Shown here: positions 1-8,754 of the stretch, one piece after another
Numbering within the stretch: position 1 is the first letter of the stretch
Layout: every line of letters begins with the position of its first letter
Assembly: GCF_900113615.1 (NCBI RefSeq)
Contig: NZ_FOPZ01000001.1
Coordinates: 327,304-391,303, forward strand
Source: Halorubrum aquaticum
Lineage (GTDB): Archaea > Halobacteriota > Halobacteria > Halobacteriales > Haloferacaceae
Length of the DNA stretch: 64,000 bases
Direction: 5' to 3'
The notes under the pieces: generated by a model
Databases searched by the model: none
Told to the model about the DNA's origin: nothing
The model's input: only the letters and a program-made list of their open reading frames with translations
Program-made: the position numbers and the translations under genes

Positions 1-950
1 ACACGGGCGGCTCCGTGCGCTGTCCGGCCGCGTTCTGCGGCGTCGTCGGGATCAAGCCCACCTACGGGCTGGTCTCGCGGTACGGGCTCGTCGCGTACGC
101 CAACTCGCTCGAGCAGATCGGACCGATCGCGAGCACCGTCGAGGAGGCGGCGGAAGCGCTCTCGGTCATCGCGGGTCCGGACCCGAACGACGGGACGACG
201 CGTGACCCGACGAGCGTCGACGGCGGCGGGGATGGCGACGCCGACGCCGGTGCCGACGGCGGCATCGACTACGCCGCGGCCGCCGACGGCGACGTGGACG
301 GGCTGACCGTGGGCGTGCCGACCGAGCTGTTCGAGGGGGCGGACGAGCGCGTGGTCGAGACGGTCGAGGACGCGATCGCCGACCTCGAGGCACAGGGGGC
401 GGAGACGACCGAGACATCCCTTCCCTCGGTCGAGCACGCGGTCCAGGCCTACTACGTGATAGCGACCAGCGAGGCCTCCTCGAACCTCGCGCGCTTCGAC
501 GGGGTTCGCTACGGCCACCGAGCCGACTCCGACGAGAACTGGAACGAGTCGTTCGCCGAGACCCGCGAGGCGTTCGGCTCGGAGGTCAAACGCCGGATCC
601 TGCTCGGGACCTACGCGCTCTCGGCGGGCTACCACGACGAGTACTACGCGAAGGCCCAGGACGCCCGCGAGTGGGTCCGGCAGGACTTCGAGGAGGCCTT
701 CGCGGACGTGGACGTGATCGCGTCGCCGACGATGCCCGTCCTCCCCTTCGAGCTCGGCGAGAGCCTCGACGACCCGCTGCGGATGTACCTCGCGGACGCG
801 AACACGACGCCCGCCAACCTCGCGAACCTGCCGGCGATCTCGGTGCCCGCGGGGGAGGCCGACGGGCTCCCGGTCGGACTCCAACTCGTCGGGCCGAAGT
901 TCGACGAGGAGACGGTGATCCGCGCGGCGAGCGCGGTCGAGGACCGATGA
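1..950 (+). CDS. gatA: Glu-tRNA(Gln) amidotransferase subunit A, C-terminal part (5' end outside the window)
   Basis: This is the amidase subunit of GatCAB, which releases ammonia from glutamine for conversion of mischarged Glu-tRNA(Gln) (or Asp-tRNA(Asn)) in the cytoplasm. The reading frame is open from base 3 and starts inside the amidase signature: the codons at 3-20 read TGGSVR, where the Ser at 12-14 aligns with the family's nucleophilic Ser. It continues through CGVVGIKPTYGLVSRYGL and ends in the usual NLPAISVPAG...LPVGLQLVGPKFDE block. About 315 of roughly 425 residues are present, so the lysine and first serine of the catalytic triad lie upstream. The acidic insertion near bases 215-290 is low-complexity, common in haloarchaeal GatA. 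Its stop overlaps the next start (ATGA). Confidence 0.95.
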   Translation, partial: TGGSVRCPAAFCGVVGIKPTYGLVSRYGLVAYANSLEQIGPIASTVEEAAEALSVIAGPDPNDGTTRDPTSVDGGGDGDADAGADGGIDYAAAADGDVDGLTVGVPTELFEGADERVVETVEDAIADLEAQGAETTETSLPSVEHAVQAYYVIATSEASSNLARFDGVRYGHRADSDENWNESFAETREAFGSEVKRRILLGTYALSAGYHDEYYAKAQDAREWVRQDFEEAFADVDVIASPTMPVLPFELGESLDDPLRMYLADANTTPANLANLPAISVPAGEADGLPVGLQLVGPKFDEETVIRAASAVEDR

Positions 951-1453
951 GCCTGACCGACGAGGAGCTGGACCGCCTCGCCGACGTGGTTCGCCTCCAG
1001 CCGACGAAGAACTCCGAGCTGGAGGACGCGTGGGGGGTCGACGGCGGTAGCGAGGTCCACCGCTACCTCGAGGACCACCTGAAGGAGTACTACTACCGCG
1101 ACGACGACAGCCTGATCCGGACGACGGCGGAGGCGAACGACCTCGTCGACGTCGAGCCCGGCATCGAGGCGGACGCGGTCGCGAAGGGGGCCGCTCCCGA
1201 CACGATCCGCGTTCCGGAGCTCGAGGCCCGGGTGTTCGCGGTCGTCGCCGGCCCCGAGGAGCGCTCGCAGTCGGTCGTGAGCGTCCTCGAGGACCTCCGG
1301 GAGACGTACGACGTCGACCCCGACGTGGGGGAGGTGCGCCGCGCGCTCCGGAGCCTAGAGCGCAAGAACGTCGTCGAGGTCGTCTACCGGACCGTGCCGA
1401 CGTTCCGGCTCGCCGTCGAGCGGGACGCCGTCGACGTGGAGATCGTCGAGTAG
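947..1453 (+). CDS. Conserved haloarchaeal protein (DUF5797-like)
   Basis: A 168-residue acidic protein whose ATG overlaps the gatA stop by four bases (ATGA), so it is probably translated with gatA. The N-terminal third (LADVVRLQPTKNSELEDAWGV) looks like a small helix-turn-helix deciding on a polypeptide with a winged C-terminal half (residues about 90-160, with RRALRSLERKNVVEVVYRTVPTFRL). I recognise it as a conserved haloarchaeal family found after gatA, probably DUF5797, but no biochemical role is known to me. No membrane segment or signal peptide is visible. A DNA- or RNA-binding role is only an inference from the winged-helix-like pattern. Confidence 0.75.
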   Translation: MSLTDEELDRLADVVRLQPTKNSELEDAWGVDGGSEVHRYLEDHLKEYYYRDDDSLIRTTAEANDLVDVEPGIEADAVAKGAAPDTIRVPELEARVFAVVAGPEERSQSVVSVLEDLRETYDVDPDVGEVRRALRSLERKNVVEVVYRTVPTFRLAVERDAVDVEIVE

Positions 1454-1505
1454 CTGGCGGCGGAACGGGAGAATCCGACGGAGGCGGGGAATCGGACGCG
1501 AACGG

Positions 1506-2513
1506 TCAGTCGTCCGTGGACTCGCCCGTGCCCGCGTCGATCTCCCTCGCGACCGATCCCGTCCCGGCTTCCTCGGAGACGCCCCGTCGGGACTGGAGCT
1601 TCCCGGCCAGCACCATCCCGATGTAGACCGCGACGGCGACGAGGACGATCGTCCCGCCGGCGGTCGCCTCGTACCGGTACGAGAGGGTGATCCCGACGAG
1701 CACCGCGATCTGCGCGAGCACGACCGAGGCGAGAAGCGACTCGCGGAACCCGCGGGCGACCTGCGCGGCCGCGGCGACGGGGACGACGAGCATCGCGGCG
1801 ACCAAGATTACGCCCATGATCTGCATCGCGCCGACGACCACCAGCGCCGTCAGCGTCGTCATCAGCCGGTTGTACCACGTCACGTCGATCCCGGCGACGC
1901 GGGCCGCGGTCTCGTCGAAGGTGACGTACAACAGCTGTTTGTACGTGACCGTCACGACGACCGAGACGAGGAGGAAGAGGACGACGAGCAGGACCGCGTT
2001 CTCCCGGGAGACGGTCGCGAGGTTCCCGAAGAGGTACTGGTTGATCCCGACCGCGAGCCCGCCGGTGTTCACGCTGATCAGCACCGCGCCGAGCGCGAAC
2101 CCCGTCGAGAGCACGATCGCCATCGAGACGTCGTTGTACGCGTCCGTGACCTCGGAGATCAGTTCGATGGCGAGCGCGGCGAGCATCGCGACGACGACCG
2201 CCGTGAGGTACGGGGAGATCCCCGTCCCGAGGATCGAGTTGACGAACAGCCCGACGGCGACGCCCGCGAACGCCGTGTGTGCCAACGCGTCGCCGATGAG
2301 CGCCATCTGCCGGTGGACGAGGAACGTCCCGACGAGCGGGGCCATCACCGCGATCAGCGTCCCGACGAGGAACGCGTGGTGCATGAAGACGTACTCCAGC
2401 ATCCCGATCCCGAGCGCGTCGCCGACGGCGTAGAGGGCGTCGCTCCACAGCCCGACCAGCCACGCGAGGAAGTCGTAGGGGGCCCGGATGGCCTCCGAGA
2501 CGAGGGTCGTCAC
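1506..2513 (-). CDS. znuB: Metal ABC transporter permease (ABC-3 family, ZnuB-like)
   Basis: A 335-residue integral membrane protein with about eight or nine hydrophobic segments, the channel-forming subunit of a zinc or manganese importer. Family features are the N-terminal EYVFMHHAFLVGTLIAVMAP segment, the RQMALIGDALAHTAFAGVA stretch (ABC-3 hallmark), and the coupling region GIDVTWYNRLMTT. The C-terminal 40 residues are a soluble acidic tail. It is the third gene of a leftward operon: its ATG overlaps the stop of the ATPase gene by four bases. Metal specificity (Zn versus Mn or Fe) cannot be read from sequence, so the Znu name is by family only. Confidence 0.9.
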   Translation of the reverse strand: MTTLVSEAIRAPYDFLAWLVGLWSDALYAVGDALGIGMLEYVFMHHAFLVGTLIAVMAPLVGTFLVHRQMALIGDALAHTAFAGVAVGLFVNSILGTGISPYLTAVVVAMLAALAIELISEVTDAYNDVSMAIVLSTGFALGAVLISVNTGGLAVGINQYLFGNLATVSRENAVLLVVLFLLVSVVVTVTYKQLLYVTFDETAARVAGIDVTWYNRLMTTLTALVVVGAMQIMGVILVAAMLVVPVAAAAQVARGFRESLLASVVLAQIAVLVGITLSYRYEATAGGTIVLVAVAVYIGMVLAGKLQSRRGVSEEAGTGSVAREIDAGTGESTDD

Positions 2514-3376
2514 GAGCCGTCACCCCTCGAGTCCGTTTCCGTTTTCGCCCCCAGACCGAGGTTCGTCCCGTACGCCCGCTCGAGGGCGTCGCTCCCGGCG
2601 AACGCCGCGGGCGACCCGTCGAAGTACACCTCGCGGTTGAGACAGATCACCCGGGAGGCGCGTTCGAGGACCGCCCCGATGTCGTGTTCGACGAGCAGTA
2701 TCGTCATCCCCTCGTCGTTGAGGTCGGCGAGGAGATCGAAGAAGGCGTCCACGGACTCGGCGTCGACGCCGACGGTCGGCTCGTCCAACACGAGGAGTTC
2801 GGCCTCGCCGGCGAGCGCCCGCGCGATGTAGGCGCGCTGGCGCTGGCCGCCCGACAGCGCCGTGATCTTCCGGTCGGCGAGTCGCTCGATCCCGACCGTT
2901 CGGAGCGCCTCGCGGGCGTGCTCGCGGTCCGTCTCGGTCACCCGGCCGAATCCGGCGTGGGGGAACCGCCCCATCAACACGACCTCCGCGACCGTGATCG
3001 GCATCCGCTTCGTGTTCTCGGTCACGTCCTGGGCGACGTAGCCGACGCGCTCGCGCTCGGCGAACGCGAGCGAGGGGTGCCCGAGCAGCCGGGCGTGTCC
3101 CGAGTCGGGCTCGTGGAGCCCCAACACGAGCCGCAACAGCGTGCTCTTCCCGGAGCCGTTCGGTCCGACGATCCCGACGTATTCGCCGCGGTCGACGCCG
3201 AAGGAGACGGACTCGACCACGGGCGCCGCGGCGTAGCCGAACGTGAGGTCGACGGCGTCGACGACGCGGTCGGCGTCGGCGGTGCCCTCTCCCCTTCGCC
3301 CCTCGCCGGCCTCCGCGCTCTCCCGGCTCGTCTCGACCCCGCCGACCCCGACCGATGGAATCCCTTCGAGCGACAT
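2510..3376 (-). CDS. znuC: Metal ABC transporter ATP-binding protein (ZnuC-like)
   Basis: A 288-residue ABC ATPase that powers the adjacent permease. Walker A GPNGSGKST, Q-loop YVAQD, signature LSGGQRQR, Walker B LLVLDEP and the switch His in VEHD are all present. The start is the ATG at 3376, two bases before the end of the substrate-binding gene; the frame stays open upstream but that sequence is antisense-like and does not resemble an ABC protein. The first 35 residues before VDAVDLTFGY form a low-complexity acidic extension not needed for the fold. The C-terminal 20 residues are also disordered. Cotranscribed with the genes on both sides. Confidence 0.93.
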   Translation of the reverse strand: MSLEGIPSVGVGGVETSRESAEAGEGRRGEGTADADRVVDAVDLTFGYAAAPVVESVSFGVDRGEYVGIVGPNGSGKSTLLRLVLGLHEPDSGHARLLGHPSLAFAERERVGYVAQDVTENTKRMPITVAEVVLMGRFPHAGFGRVTETDREHAREALRTVGIERLADRKITALSGGQRQRAYIARALAGEAELLVLDEPTVGVDAESVDAFFDLLADLNDEGMTILLVEHDIGAVLERASRVICLNREVYFDGSPAAFAGSDALERAYGTNLGLGAKTETDSRGDGS

Positions 3377-3378
3377 GG

Positions 3379-4434
3379 TCAGGGCTCGAAGTTGCGGCCG
3401 TAGTCGGCGAAGCTGACGTCCTCGGGCTCGTCGATCCCCAACAGGATCCGGAACGTCGGGAGGTTGACCTGGCGCGCGATGTCGAAGTAGCCCCAGCCGC
3501 GCTCGGCCCACGAGTCCGCGGTCCCGGCGTACGGCGTGACGGGGAAGTACGCCTCCACGTCGGTCTGTTCCAACAGCTGTCTCGCCGGCCGGATCGGCTC
3601 GAAGACGGCCGCGCCGATGTGCCGGATGTCGTTCGCGGCGATGGTCTCCTGGGCCCGACGCATGTCCGCGGGTCGCACGTCGCCGTCGGCCGCGAGGTTC
3701 ACCACCAGCGGCTCGATGGTGGTCCCGTACCTGTCCGAGAGGTAGCCGAAGGCGTTGTGGGCGGCGAGAAAGACCACGTCGCGCTCGGCGGCCTCGAACG
3801 CCGACTCCCACTCCGCGTCGAGGTCGTCGAGGTCGGCCTCGAGCGCGGTCGCGTTCTCGCGGATCGTCTCCTCGGCGTCCGGCGCGGTCTCGACCAACCC
3901 GTCCGCGACGTTCTCGACCGAACGTTTCGCGCGCTCGGGGTCGAGCCAGAAGTGCGGGTCCTTCGCGTTTTCCACCGCCTCGTCCTCGGTGAGCCCCTCG
4001 CCGAGGTCGATCAGGTCGACGCCCTCGCGAGCGTTCACGACCGTCGTCTCCACCGTCTCGGAGGCGAGCGTGTCGATCGCGCGGTCGGCCCACGGCTGGA
4101 AGTCGGGACCCACGTAGACGAACGCGTCCGCGTCGGTGATCCGCCGCTGGATCGACGGGTCGGGTTCCCAGCCGTGGCCGTGGAGGCCGGTCGGAACCAG
4201 GTTCTCGACCGTCACGTTCGTACCCGCCGCGAGCCGCCGAGCGTAGTCGTAGAACGTGAAGAAGGAGGCGACCACGGTGGGGCCGTCGCGGCTCGCGCTC
4301 CCGTCGTCATCGGCGTCGTCGGGAGTCGCGGACCCGCCGAGACAGCCCGCGATCCCGCCGGCGACCCCGCCGGCGCCGACCGCGAGTACGCCCCGTCTGG
4401 AGACGCTCGTCGTTCCGGTTCGTTCGGAGTTCAT
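3379..4434 (-). CDS. znuA: Metal ABC transporter substrate-binding lipoprotein (ZnuA-like)
   Basis: A 351-residue cluster A-I solute-binding protein that captures the metal outside the cell. The N-terminus has a twin-arginine signal (SRRGVLAVG, arginines at 13-14) and a lipobox ending at Cys31 (GGIAGC), so it should be Tat-exported and lipid-anchored. Putative metal ligands include His85/His87 in LHGHGWEPDP, the His of KDPHFWLDP, the His of AAHNAFGYLSDRYG and the acid in the C-terminal third. It lacks the long His-rich loop of typical zinc-specific ZnuA, so manganese or another metal is possible. First gene of the operon; the upstream region carries a palindrome. Confidence 0.9.
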   Translation of the reverse strand: MNSERTGTTSVSRRGVLAVGAGGVAGGIAGCLGGSATPDDADDDGSASRDGPTVVASFFTFYDYARRLAAGTNVTVENLVPTGLHGHGWEPDPSIQRRITDADAFVYVGPDFQPWADRAIDTLASETVETTVVNAREGVDLIDLGEGLTEDEAVENAKDPHFWLDPERAKRSVENVADGLVETAPDAEETIRENATALEADLDDLDAEWESAFEAAERDVVFLAAHNAFGYLSDRYGTTIEPLVVNLAADGDVRPADMRRAQETIAANDIRHIGAAVFEPIRPARQLLEQTDVEAYFPVTPYAGTADSWAERGWGYFDIARQVNLPTFRILLGIDEPEDVSFADYGRNFEP

Positions 4435-4631
4435 TACCGGACCGTCCGCCGGGGACGGACATAACGCTTGTGCCCCTAATAGAATTATTAGATATATCTA
4501 AATATTTTCGGGGAGTCCGGAACTCCCCGTCACGGTCGGGACCGTCCCGGCGAGCCGTGAACCGCAGTCACGGGCCGCGAACGCGACCCGCGAACCTCAA
4601 GGTTCAATGCGGGCGAGCGAGTGAAACGGGT
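4435..4631 (+). promoter_or_regulatory. Divergent promoter region with palindrome TTAGATATATCTAA
   Basis: An AT-rich block in otherwise GC-rich DNA between the leftward metal transporter operon and the rightward YhbY gene. A perfect 14-bp palindrome, TTAGATATATCTAA, lies at 4488-4501, and an adjacent inverted pair TAATA-N4-TATTA lies at 4478-4491. The layout (about 55 bases upstream of the znuA start, overlapping the likely TATA element) fits an operator for a metal-dependent DtxR/SirR-type repressor, whose known sites are similar TTAGG-rich palindromes. No regulator gene is next to it, so the link is inferred. Confidence 0.5.
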
Positions 4632-4877
4632 ATGACCGATCAGGAGCTCCGGAAGGAGGCGCACGACCTCGACGTCACGGTCTGGGTCGGCAAGGGAGGT
4701 ATCGAGGCGGTCGTCGACGAGCTGTCCGATCAGCTCGACGACCGGAAACTGGTGAAAGCGAAGTTCCTGCGGGCCGCCCGCGGCGGGACCTCGACCGACG
4801 AGCTCGCCGACGAGCTCGCCGAGGCGGTGAACGCGGACCTCGTCGAGACGCGCGGGAACACCGCCGTCTTCCACTGA
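4632..4877 (+). CDS. YhbY/CRS1-domain RNA-binding protein
   Basis: An 81-residue protein that is essentially one CRS1-YhbY (CRM) domain: KEAHDLDVTVWVGKGGIEAVVDEL, then KLVKAKFLRA and the C-terminal LVETRGNTAVFH strand. Members bind rRNA or precursors of the large ribosomal subunit. The GKGG tetrapeptide replaces the GxxG loop that contacts RNA. The start is the ATG at 4632 rather than the long open frame upstream, because homologous sequence begins there. Its stop overlaps the ATG of the MscS gene (TGATG), suggesting coexpression with an osmotic channel. Confidence 0.88.
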   Translation: MTDQELRKEAHDLDVTVWVGKGGIEAVVDELSDQLDDRKLVKAKFLRAARGGTSTDELADELAEAVNADLVETRGNTAVFH

Positions 4878-5755
4878 TGGTCGGGTCGTCTCTCGCCGTC
4901 ACCGGGACGCTTGAGCCGTACCTCGGGGGGGCGACCGAACTGGTCCTCGACGCGGCGATATTCCTCGTCGTGGTCGCGGTCGCGTACGTGCTCAACAAGG
5001 CGGTCATCGCCCCGCTAGTCGGCCGACTGTTCGACCGACAGGGGCTCGACGAGCACGCGCGCAGACCGCTCCAGAAGATCGTCACGTTCCTCGTGCTCTT
5101 CGCCGGCATCACCGTCGCGTTCGGCGCGGCCGGCTACCAGGGGTTCCTTCGGTCGCTGGCGACGATCGCCGCCGCGGCCACGCTCGCGGTCGGGTTCGCC
5201 CTCCAGGACGTGATCAAGAACTTCGTCGCCGGCGTCTTCATCTACACCGACAAGCCGTTCCGCATCGGCGACTGGGTCGAGTGGGACGGCCACTCCGGGA
5301 TCGTCGAGGACATCTCGTTCCGGGTCACCCGCGTGCGGACGTTCGACAATGAACTCCTCACCGTCCCGAACAACGTGCTCACCGGCGGCGTGGTGAAGAA
5401 CCCCGTCGCCAAGGGACGGCTCCGGCTGAAGTTCGTCTTCGGGATCGACTACGACGACGACATCGACGAGGCGATAGACATCATCGTCGAGGAGGCGGAG
5501 GCTCACGAGGGGATCCTCGAGGACCCCGCTCCGTCGGTGCGGCTGAACGAACTCGCCGACTCGTACGTCGGGCTCCAGTCGCGGATCTGGATCGACGACC
5601 CCTCGCGGGCGGACTTCATTCGGACGCGTGCGGAGTACGTCCAGGCGGTCAAGGAACGGTTCGACGAGGAGGGGATCACCGTCCCGTTCCCGCAGCGGAC
5701 GGTCGCGGGCCGGGACGCGTGGTCCGAGCCGGGGACGTTCGGCGGCGGGGAGTAG
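4877..5755 (+). CDS. mscS: MscS-family mechanosensitive ion channel
   Basis: A 292-residue small-conductance mechanosensitive channel. Three transmembrane segments lie at about 15-40, 60-80 and 85-110; the last is the Gly/Ala-rich pore helix (TIAAAATLAVGFALQDVIKNFVAG). It is followed by the beta domain (KPFRIGDWVEWDGHSGIVEDISFRVTRVRTFDNELLTVPNNVL) and the C-terminal alpha-beta domain ending FPQRTV. It should open under hypo-osmotic shock, matching the potassium transport genes that follow. Length matches E. coli MscS (286). Translationally coupled to the YhbY gene upstream. Confidence 0.93.
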   Translation: MVGSSLAVTGTLEPYLGGATELVLDAAIFLVVVAVAYVLNKAVIAPLVGRLFDRQGLDEHARRPLQKIVTFLVLFAGITVAFGAAGYQGFLRSLATIAAAATLAVGFALQDVIKNFVAGVFIYTDKPFRIGDWVEWDGHSGIVEDISFRVTRVRTFDNELLTVPNNVLTGGVVKNPVAKGRLRLKFVFGIDYDDDIDEAIDIIVEEAEAHEGILEDPAPSVRLNELADSYVGLQSRIWIDDPSRADFIRTRAEYVQAVKERFDEEGITVPFPQRTVAGRDAWSEPGTFGGGE

Positions 5756-5793
5756 CGGGCGTCGGGGCCGAAGACGCCCCGCCCGCGATAGTA

Positions 5794-5820
5794 ACCCACT
5801 TGTAAGTCCGCACAGTGGGT
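5794..5820 (+). promoter_or_regulatory. Inverted repeat before trkA
   Basis: Perfect 7-base arms ACCCACT (5794-5800) and AGTGGGT (5814-5820) separated by 13 bases, ending seven bases before the trkA ATG. It could be an operator or a short hairpin covering the ribosome-binding region. Seven-base arms can occur by chance. Confidence 0.3.
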
Positions 5821-5826
5821 GCCCCC

Positions 5827-7164
5827 ATGCACGTGGTCATCGTCGGGGCGGGGGAGGTCGGCACGAGCATCGCCGCGAGCCTCGCCTCCGACCACGAGGT
5901 CGTCGTCGTCGACGTCGACCCCGACCGCGCCGAACAGCTCAAGTACGAACTCGACGTGCTCACGATCGCCGGCGACGGGACGACCACCGGGATCCAGACG
6001 GCCGCGAACGTCGACGAGGCGGACATGATCATCGCCTGTACCGACGACGACCGGACCAACCTCGTGACCTGCGGGACCGCGAAGACGCTCGGGGACGGCT
6101 TCACCATCGCGCGGGTGAAAAGCACCGAGTACCTCCGGACGTGGGAGGGCAACGAGGGGGCCTTCGGCGTCGACTTCATGGTGTGTACGGACCTGTTGAC
6201 CGCCCAGAACATCGTCCGCGTCATCGGGCTCCCCGCGGCGATCGACGTCGACCCGTTCGCGAGCGGGCTCGTCCAGATGGCGGAGTTCGAGATCGCCGCG
6301 GAGAGCCCGGTCGCCGGACAGACCGTCTCGGAGGCCGACCGGTTCGAGTCGCTGACGTTCGTCGGCCTGTTCCGCGACGGCGAGATGATCATCCCGCGCG
6401 GCGACACCGACATCGGGGCGGGCGACCGGGCCGTGGTGATCGGGAGCCCCGAGAGCGTCCAGTCGTTCGCGAACGACGTCGCGCCCGAAACCACGCCCGA
6501 CCGCGCCGACGAGATCGTGATCGTCGGCGGCAGCGAGATCGGGTATCAGACCGCTCGGCTCCTGGAGGAGCGGGAGTTCACGCCGCGGCTGATCGAGCGG
6601 GACGCCGACCGCGCGCGCACGCTCGCGGAGGACCTCCCGAACACGATCGTGATGGAACACGACGCGACCGACACGGAGTTCCTCTCGAGGGAGCACGTCG
6701 ACGAGGCCGACATCGTCGTCACCGCGCTCCGCTCGGACGAGAAGAACCTGCTCGTCTCGGTGCTCGCCAAACGGATGGGCGTCGACCGCGTGATCGCGGT
6801 CGTCGACAGCCCCGACTACGTCACCGTCTTCGAGGAGATCGGCATCGACATCGCGATCAACCCCCGCACCGTCACCGCCGAGGAGATCACCCGGTTCACC
6901 TACGAGAGCATCGCCGAGAACATCGCGGTGCTGGAGAACGACCAGGCGGAGGTCCTCGAGTTGGAGCTCACCGAGGGGTGCCGGTTCGCCGGGCGGTCGA
7001 TCGCCGAACTCGTCGAGGAGATCGACGTGCGGTTCGTCATCGGTGCGATCACCCGAAACCACGCGCTCGTCACGCCGCGGGGAGACACCGTCCTCGAGCC
7101 CGGTGACCACGTCATCCTGCTCGTGGATTCGGACTCCGTGAGCGAGATCGCCTCCATGGCCTGA
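5827..7164 (+). CDS. trkA: Trk potassium uptake regulator TrkA (double RCK)
   Basis: A 445-residue cytoplasmic gating subunit for TrkH channels. It is an internal duplication: a Rossmann fold with GAGEVG near residues 7-12, a TrkA-C domain at about 135-215, a second Rossmann fold (IVIVGGSEIGYQTARLLEE) at about 225-345, and a second TrkA-C domain ending HVILLVDSDSV. It binds NAD(H) and/or ATP. I chose the ATG at 5827, where MHVVIVGAGEVG begins, over the GTG four codons upstream. It is followed after four bases by a TrkH gene, so the pair forms a complete uptake unit. Confidence 0.93.
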   Translation: MHVVIVGAGEVGTSIAASLASDHEVVVVDVDPDRAEQLKYELDVLTIAGDGTTTGIQTAANVDEADMIIACTDDDRTNLVTCGTAKTLGDGFTIARVKSTEYLRTWEGNEGAFGVDFMVCTDLLTAQNIVRVIGLPAAIDVDPFASGLVQMAEFEIAAESPVAGQTVSEADRFESLTFVGLFRDGEMIIPRGDTDIGAGDRAVVIGSPESVQSFANDVAPETTPDRADEIVIVGGSEIGYQTARLLEEREFTPRLIERDADRARTLAEDLPNTIVMEHDATDTEFLSREHVDEADIVVTALRSDEKNLLVSVLAKRMGVDRVIAVVDSPDYVTVFEEIGIDIAINPRTVTAEEITRFTYESIAENIAVLENDQAEVLELELTEGCRFAGRSIAELVEEIDVRFVIGAITRNHALVTPRGDTVLEPGDHVILLVDSDSVSEIASMA

Positions 7165-7168
7165 GTCC

Positions 7169-8674
7169 GTGGCGGGATCCAGGATCCGGGTCGGGTGGCA
7201 GGCGAGCGTCGGACTGGCCGGCGACGTCCTCGCGGCGCTCGTCGTTCCCCTGTCGTTCCCGCTCCTGCTCTCCGTCTACTACGCCGAGCCGTCGCTTCCC
7301 TTCCTCGCCGCCATCGCCGTCACCCTCGCGCTCGGGGCGCTGTTCCGGCGCTTCGGGGACCTGGAGGTGAACCTCGGTCCGCGCGAGGCGTTCCTCGCGG
7401 TGGCGCTGATCTGGCTGCTCGTCGCCGCCGTCGGCGCGATCCCGTTCGTCGTCGCCGGCGTCGGGACGATCGCCCACCCCGTCAACGCGATGTTCGAGGC
7501 GATGAGCGGGCTGACGACGACGGGCGCGACCGTCCTCCGTGACTTCTCGCTCCACTCCCGATCCGTGCTGATGTGGCGGCAGGTGATCCAGTGGCTCGGC
7601 GGGCTGGGAATTCTGATCTTAGCGACCGCGGTGCTCTCGGAGATCGGGGTCGGTGGCGCCCAGCTGATGGAGTCGGAGTCACAGACCCAGGACGTGAACA
7701 AGCTCACGCCGAAGATATCCCGGACGGCACAGCTCATCTGGAGCCTCTACCTCGGGCTCACCGCGCTCGCGATCGCGACCTACTTCCTGCTCGGGCTGGC
7801 GTTCGATCCCCGGATGGACATGTACAACGCGGTCGCACACGCGTTCACCTCCGTCGCGACCGCCGGGTTCTCGCCGGAGCCGTTCTCCGTCGGCGCGTTC
7901 CACCCGGTCATCCAGTGGGCGGTCGTCCCGTTCATGGTGATCGGCTCGACGAGCTTCGTGCTCATCTACTTCTTCATCAACGGCGAGCCGATGCGACTGT
8001 TGCGTAACGAGGAGTTCCACTTCTATCTGGGCGCGCTCGGCTTCTTCTCGTCCGTCGTCGCGCTCGCGCTCTTTCTCGACCCCGCGACGGCGTTCGGAGT
8101 CGAGGGGACGCTCCGACACGCCGTGTTCAACGTCGCCTCCATCGTGACCACGACGGGGTACGCCAGCACCGACTACGTGCTGTGGGCCCCCGCGGCGAAA
8201 CACATGCTCTTCGCGTGTATGTTCATCGGCGGGATGGTGGGGTCGACCACGTGTTCGATCAAGTCGCTGCGGTGGCTCGTCGCCCTCAAGGCGTTCCGGC
8301 GGGACCTCTACACCGCGATCCACCCGGAGACGATCCGGCCGGTTCGGGTCACGGGTAAACCGGTCGACGAGGAGGTCATCCGCGACATCTACGCGTACCT
8401 GCTCTTGAGCATCGTGATCTTCTTCCTCCTCACCGTCGTGATCGTCGTCGACGCCGAGCGCGCGGGGCTTCGCGTCACGGAGTTCGAGGCGATGGGTGCG
8501 GCCGCGACCACCTTCCTCAACATCGGGCCCGCCTTCGGCGAGGCCGGCCCTTACGGCACGTTCGCGTCCTTCTCGATGACGACCCGCGGCGTGATGATCG
8601 TCCTGATGTGGATCGGCCGGATCGAGATCATCCCCGTGCTCGTGTTGTTCACGAGGGCGTTCTGGACGTCCTGA
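7169..8674 (+). CDS. trkH: Trk potassium uptake protein TrkH (first of three)
   Basis: A 501-residue membrane protein with roughly ten transmembrane segments and the four pore-loop repeats of the TrkH/KtrB family. Filter glycines are visible in SGLTTTGATVL, TSVATAGFSPE, SIVTTTGYAST and LNIGPAFGE. The start is a GTG four bases after the trkA stop. It pairs with the double-RCK TrkA directly upstream. The conserved positive residue in the TM of repeat three is not evident in GSTTCSIKSLRW, which reads CSIK where paralogues have GGVK or GGIK; this loop differs from the other two copies in the window. Confidence 0.92.
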   Translation: MAGSRIRVGWQASVGLAGDVLAALVVPLSFPLLLSVYYAEPSLPFLAAIAVTLALGALFRRFGDLEVNLGPREAFLAVALIWLLVAAVGAIPFVVAGVGTIAHPVNAMFEAMSGLTTTGATVLRDFSLHSRSVLMWRQVIQWLGGLGILILATAVLSEIGVGGAQLMESESQTQDVNKLTPKISRTAQLIWSLYLGLTALAIATYFLLGLAFDPRMDMYNAVAHAFTSVATAGFSPEPFSVGAFHPVIQWAVVPFMVIGSTSFVLIYFFINGEPMRLLRNEEFHFYLGALGFFSSVVALALFLDPATAFGVEGTLRHAVFNVASIVTTTGYASTDYVLWAPAAKHMLFACMFIGGMVGSTTCSIKSLRWLVALKAFRRDLYTAIHPETIRPVRVTGKPVDEEVIRDIYAYLLLSIVIFFLLTVVIVVDAERAGLRVTEFEAMGAAATTFLNIGPAFGEAGPYGTFASFSMTTRGVMIVLMWIGRIEIIPVLVLFTRAFWTS

Positions 8675-8754
8675 GCGAGACGACGCGTCGGCCGACGGTC
8701 CCCTTCGACAGGTTAATACAGCGAACCGCCGACTCCCCGATAGATCGAACTCCT

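Noticed and set aside
5794..5820. Riboswitch before trkA
   Set aside because: Only one short hairpin with seven-base arms is seen and no conserved riboswitch core; kept only as a low-confidence inverted repeat.
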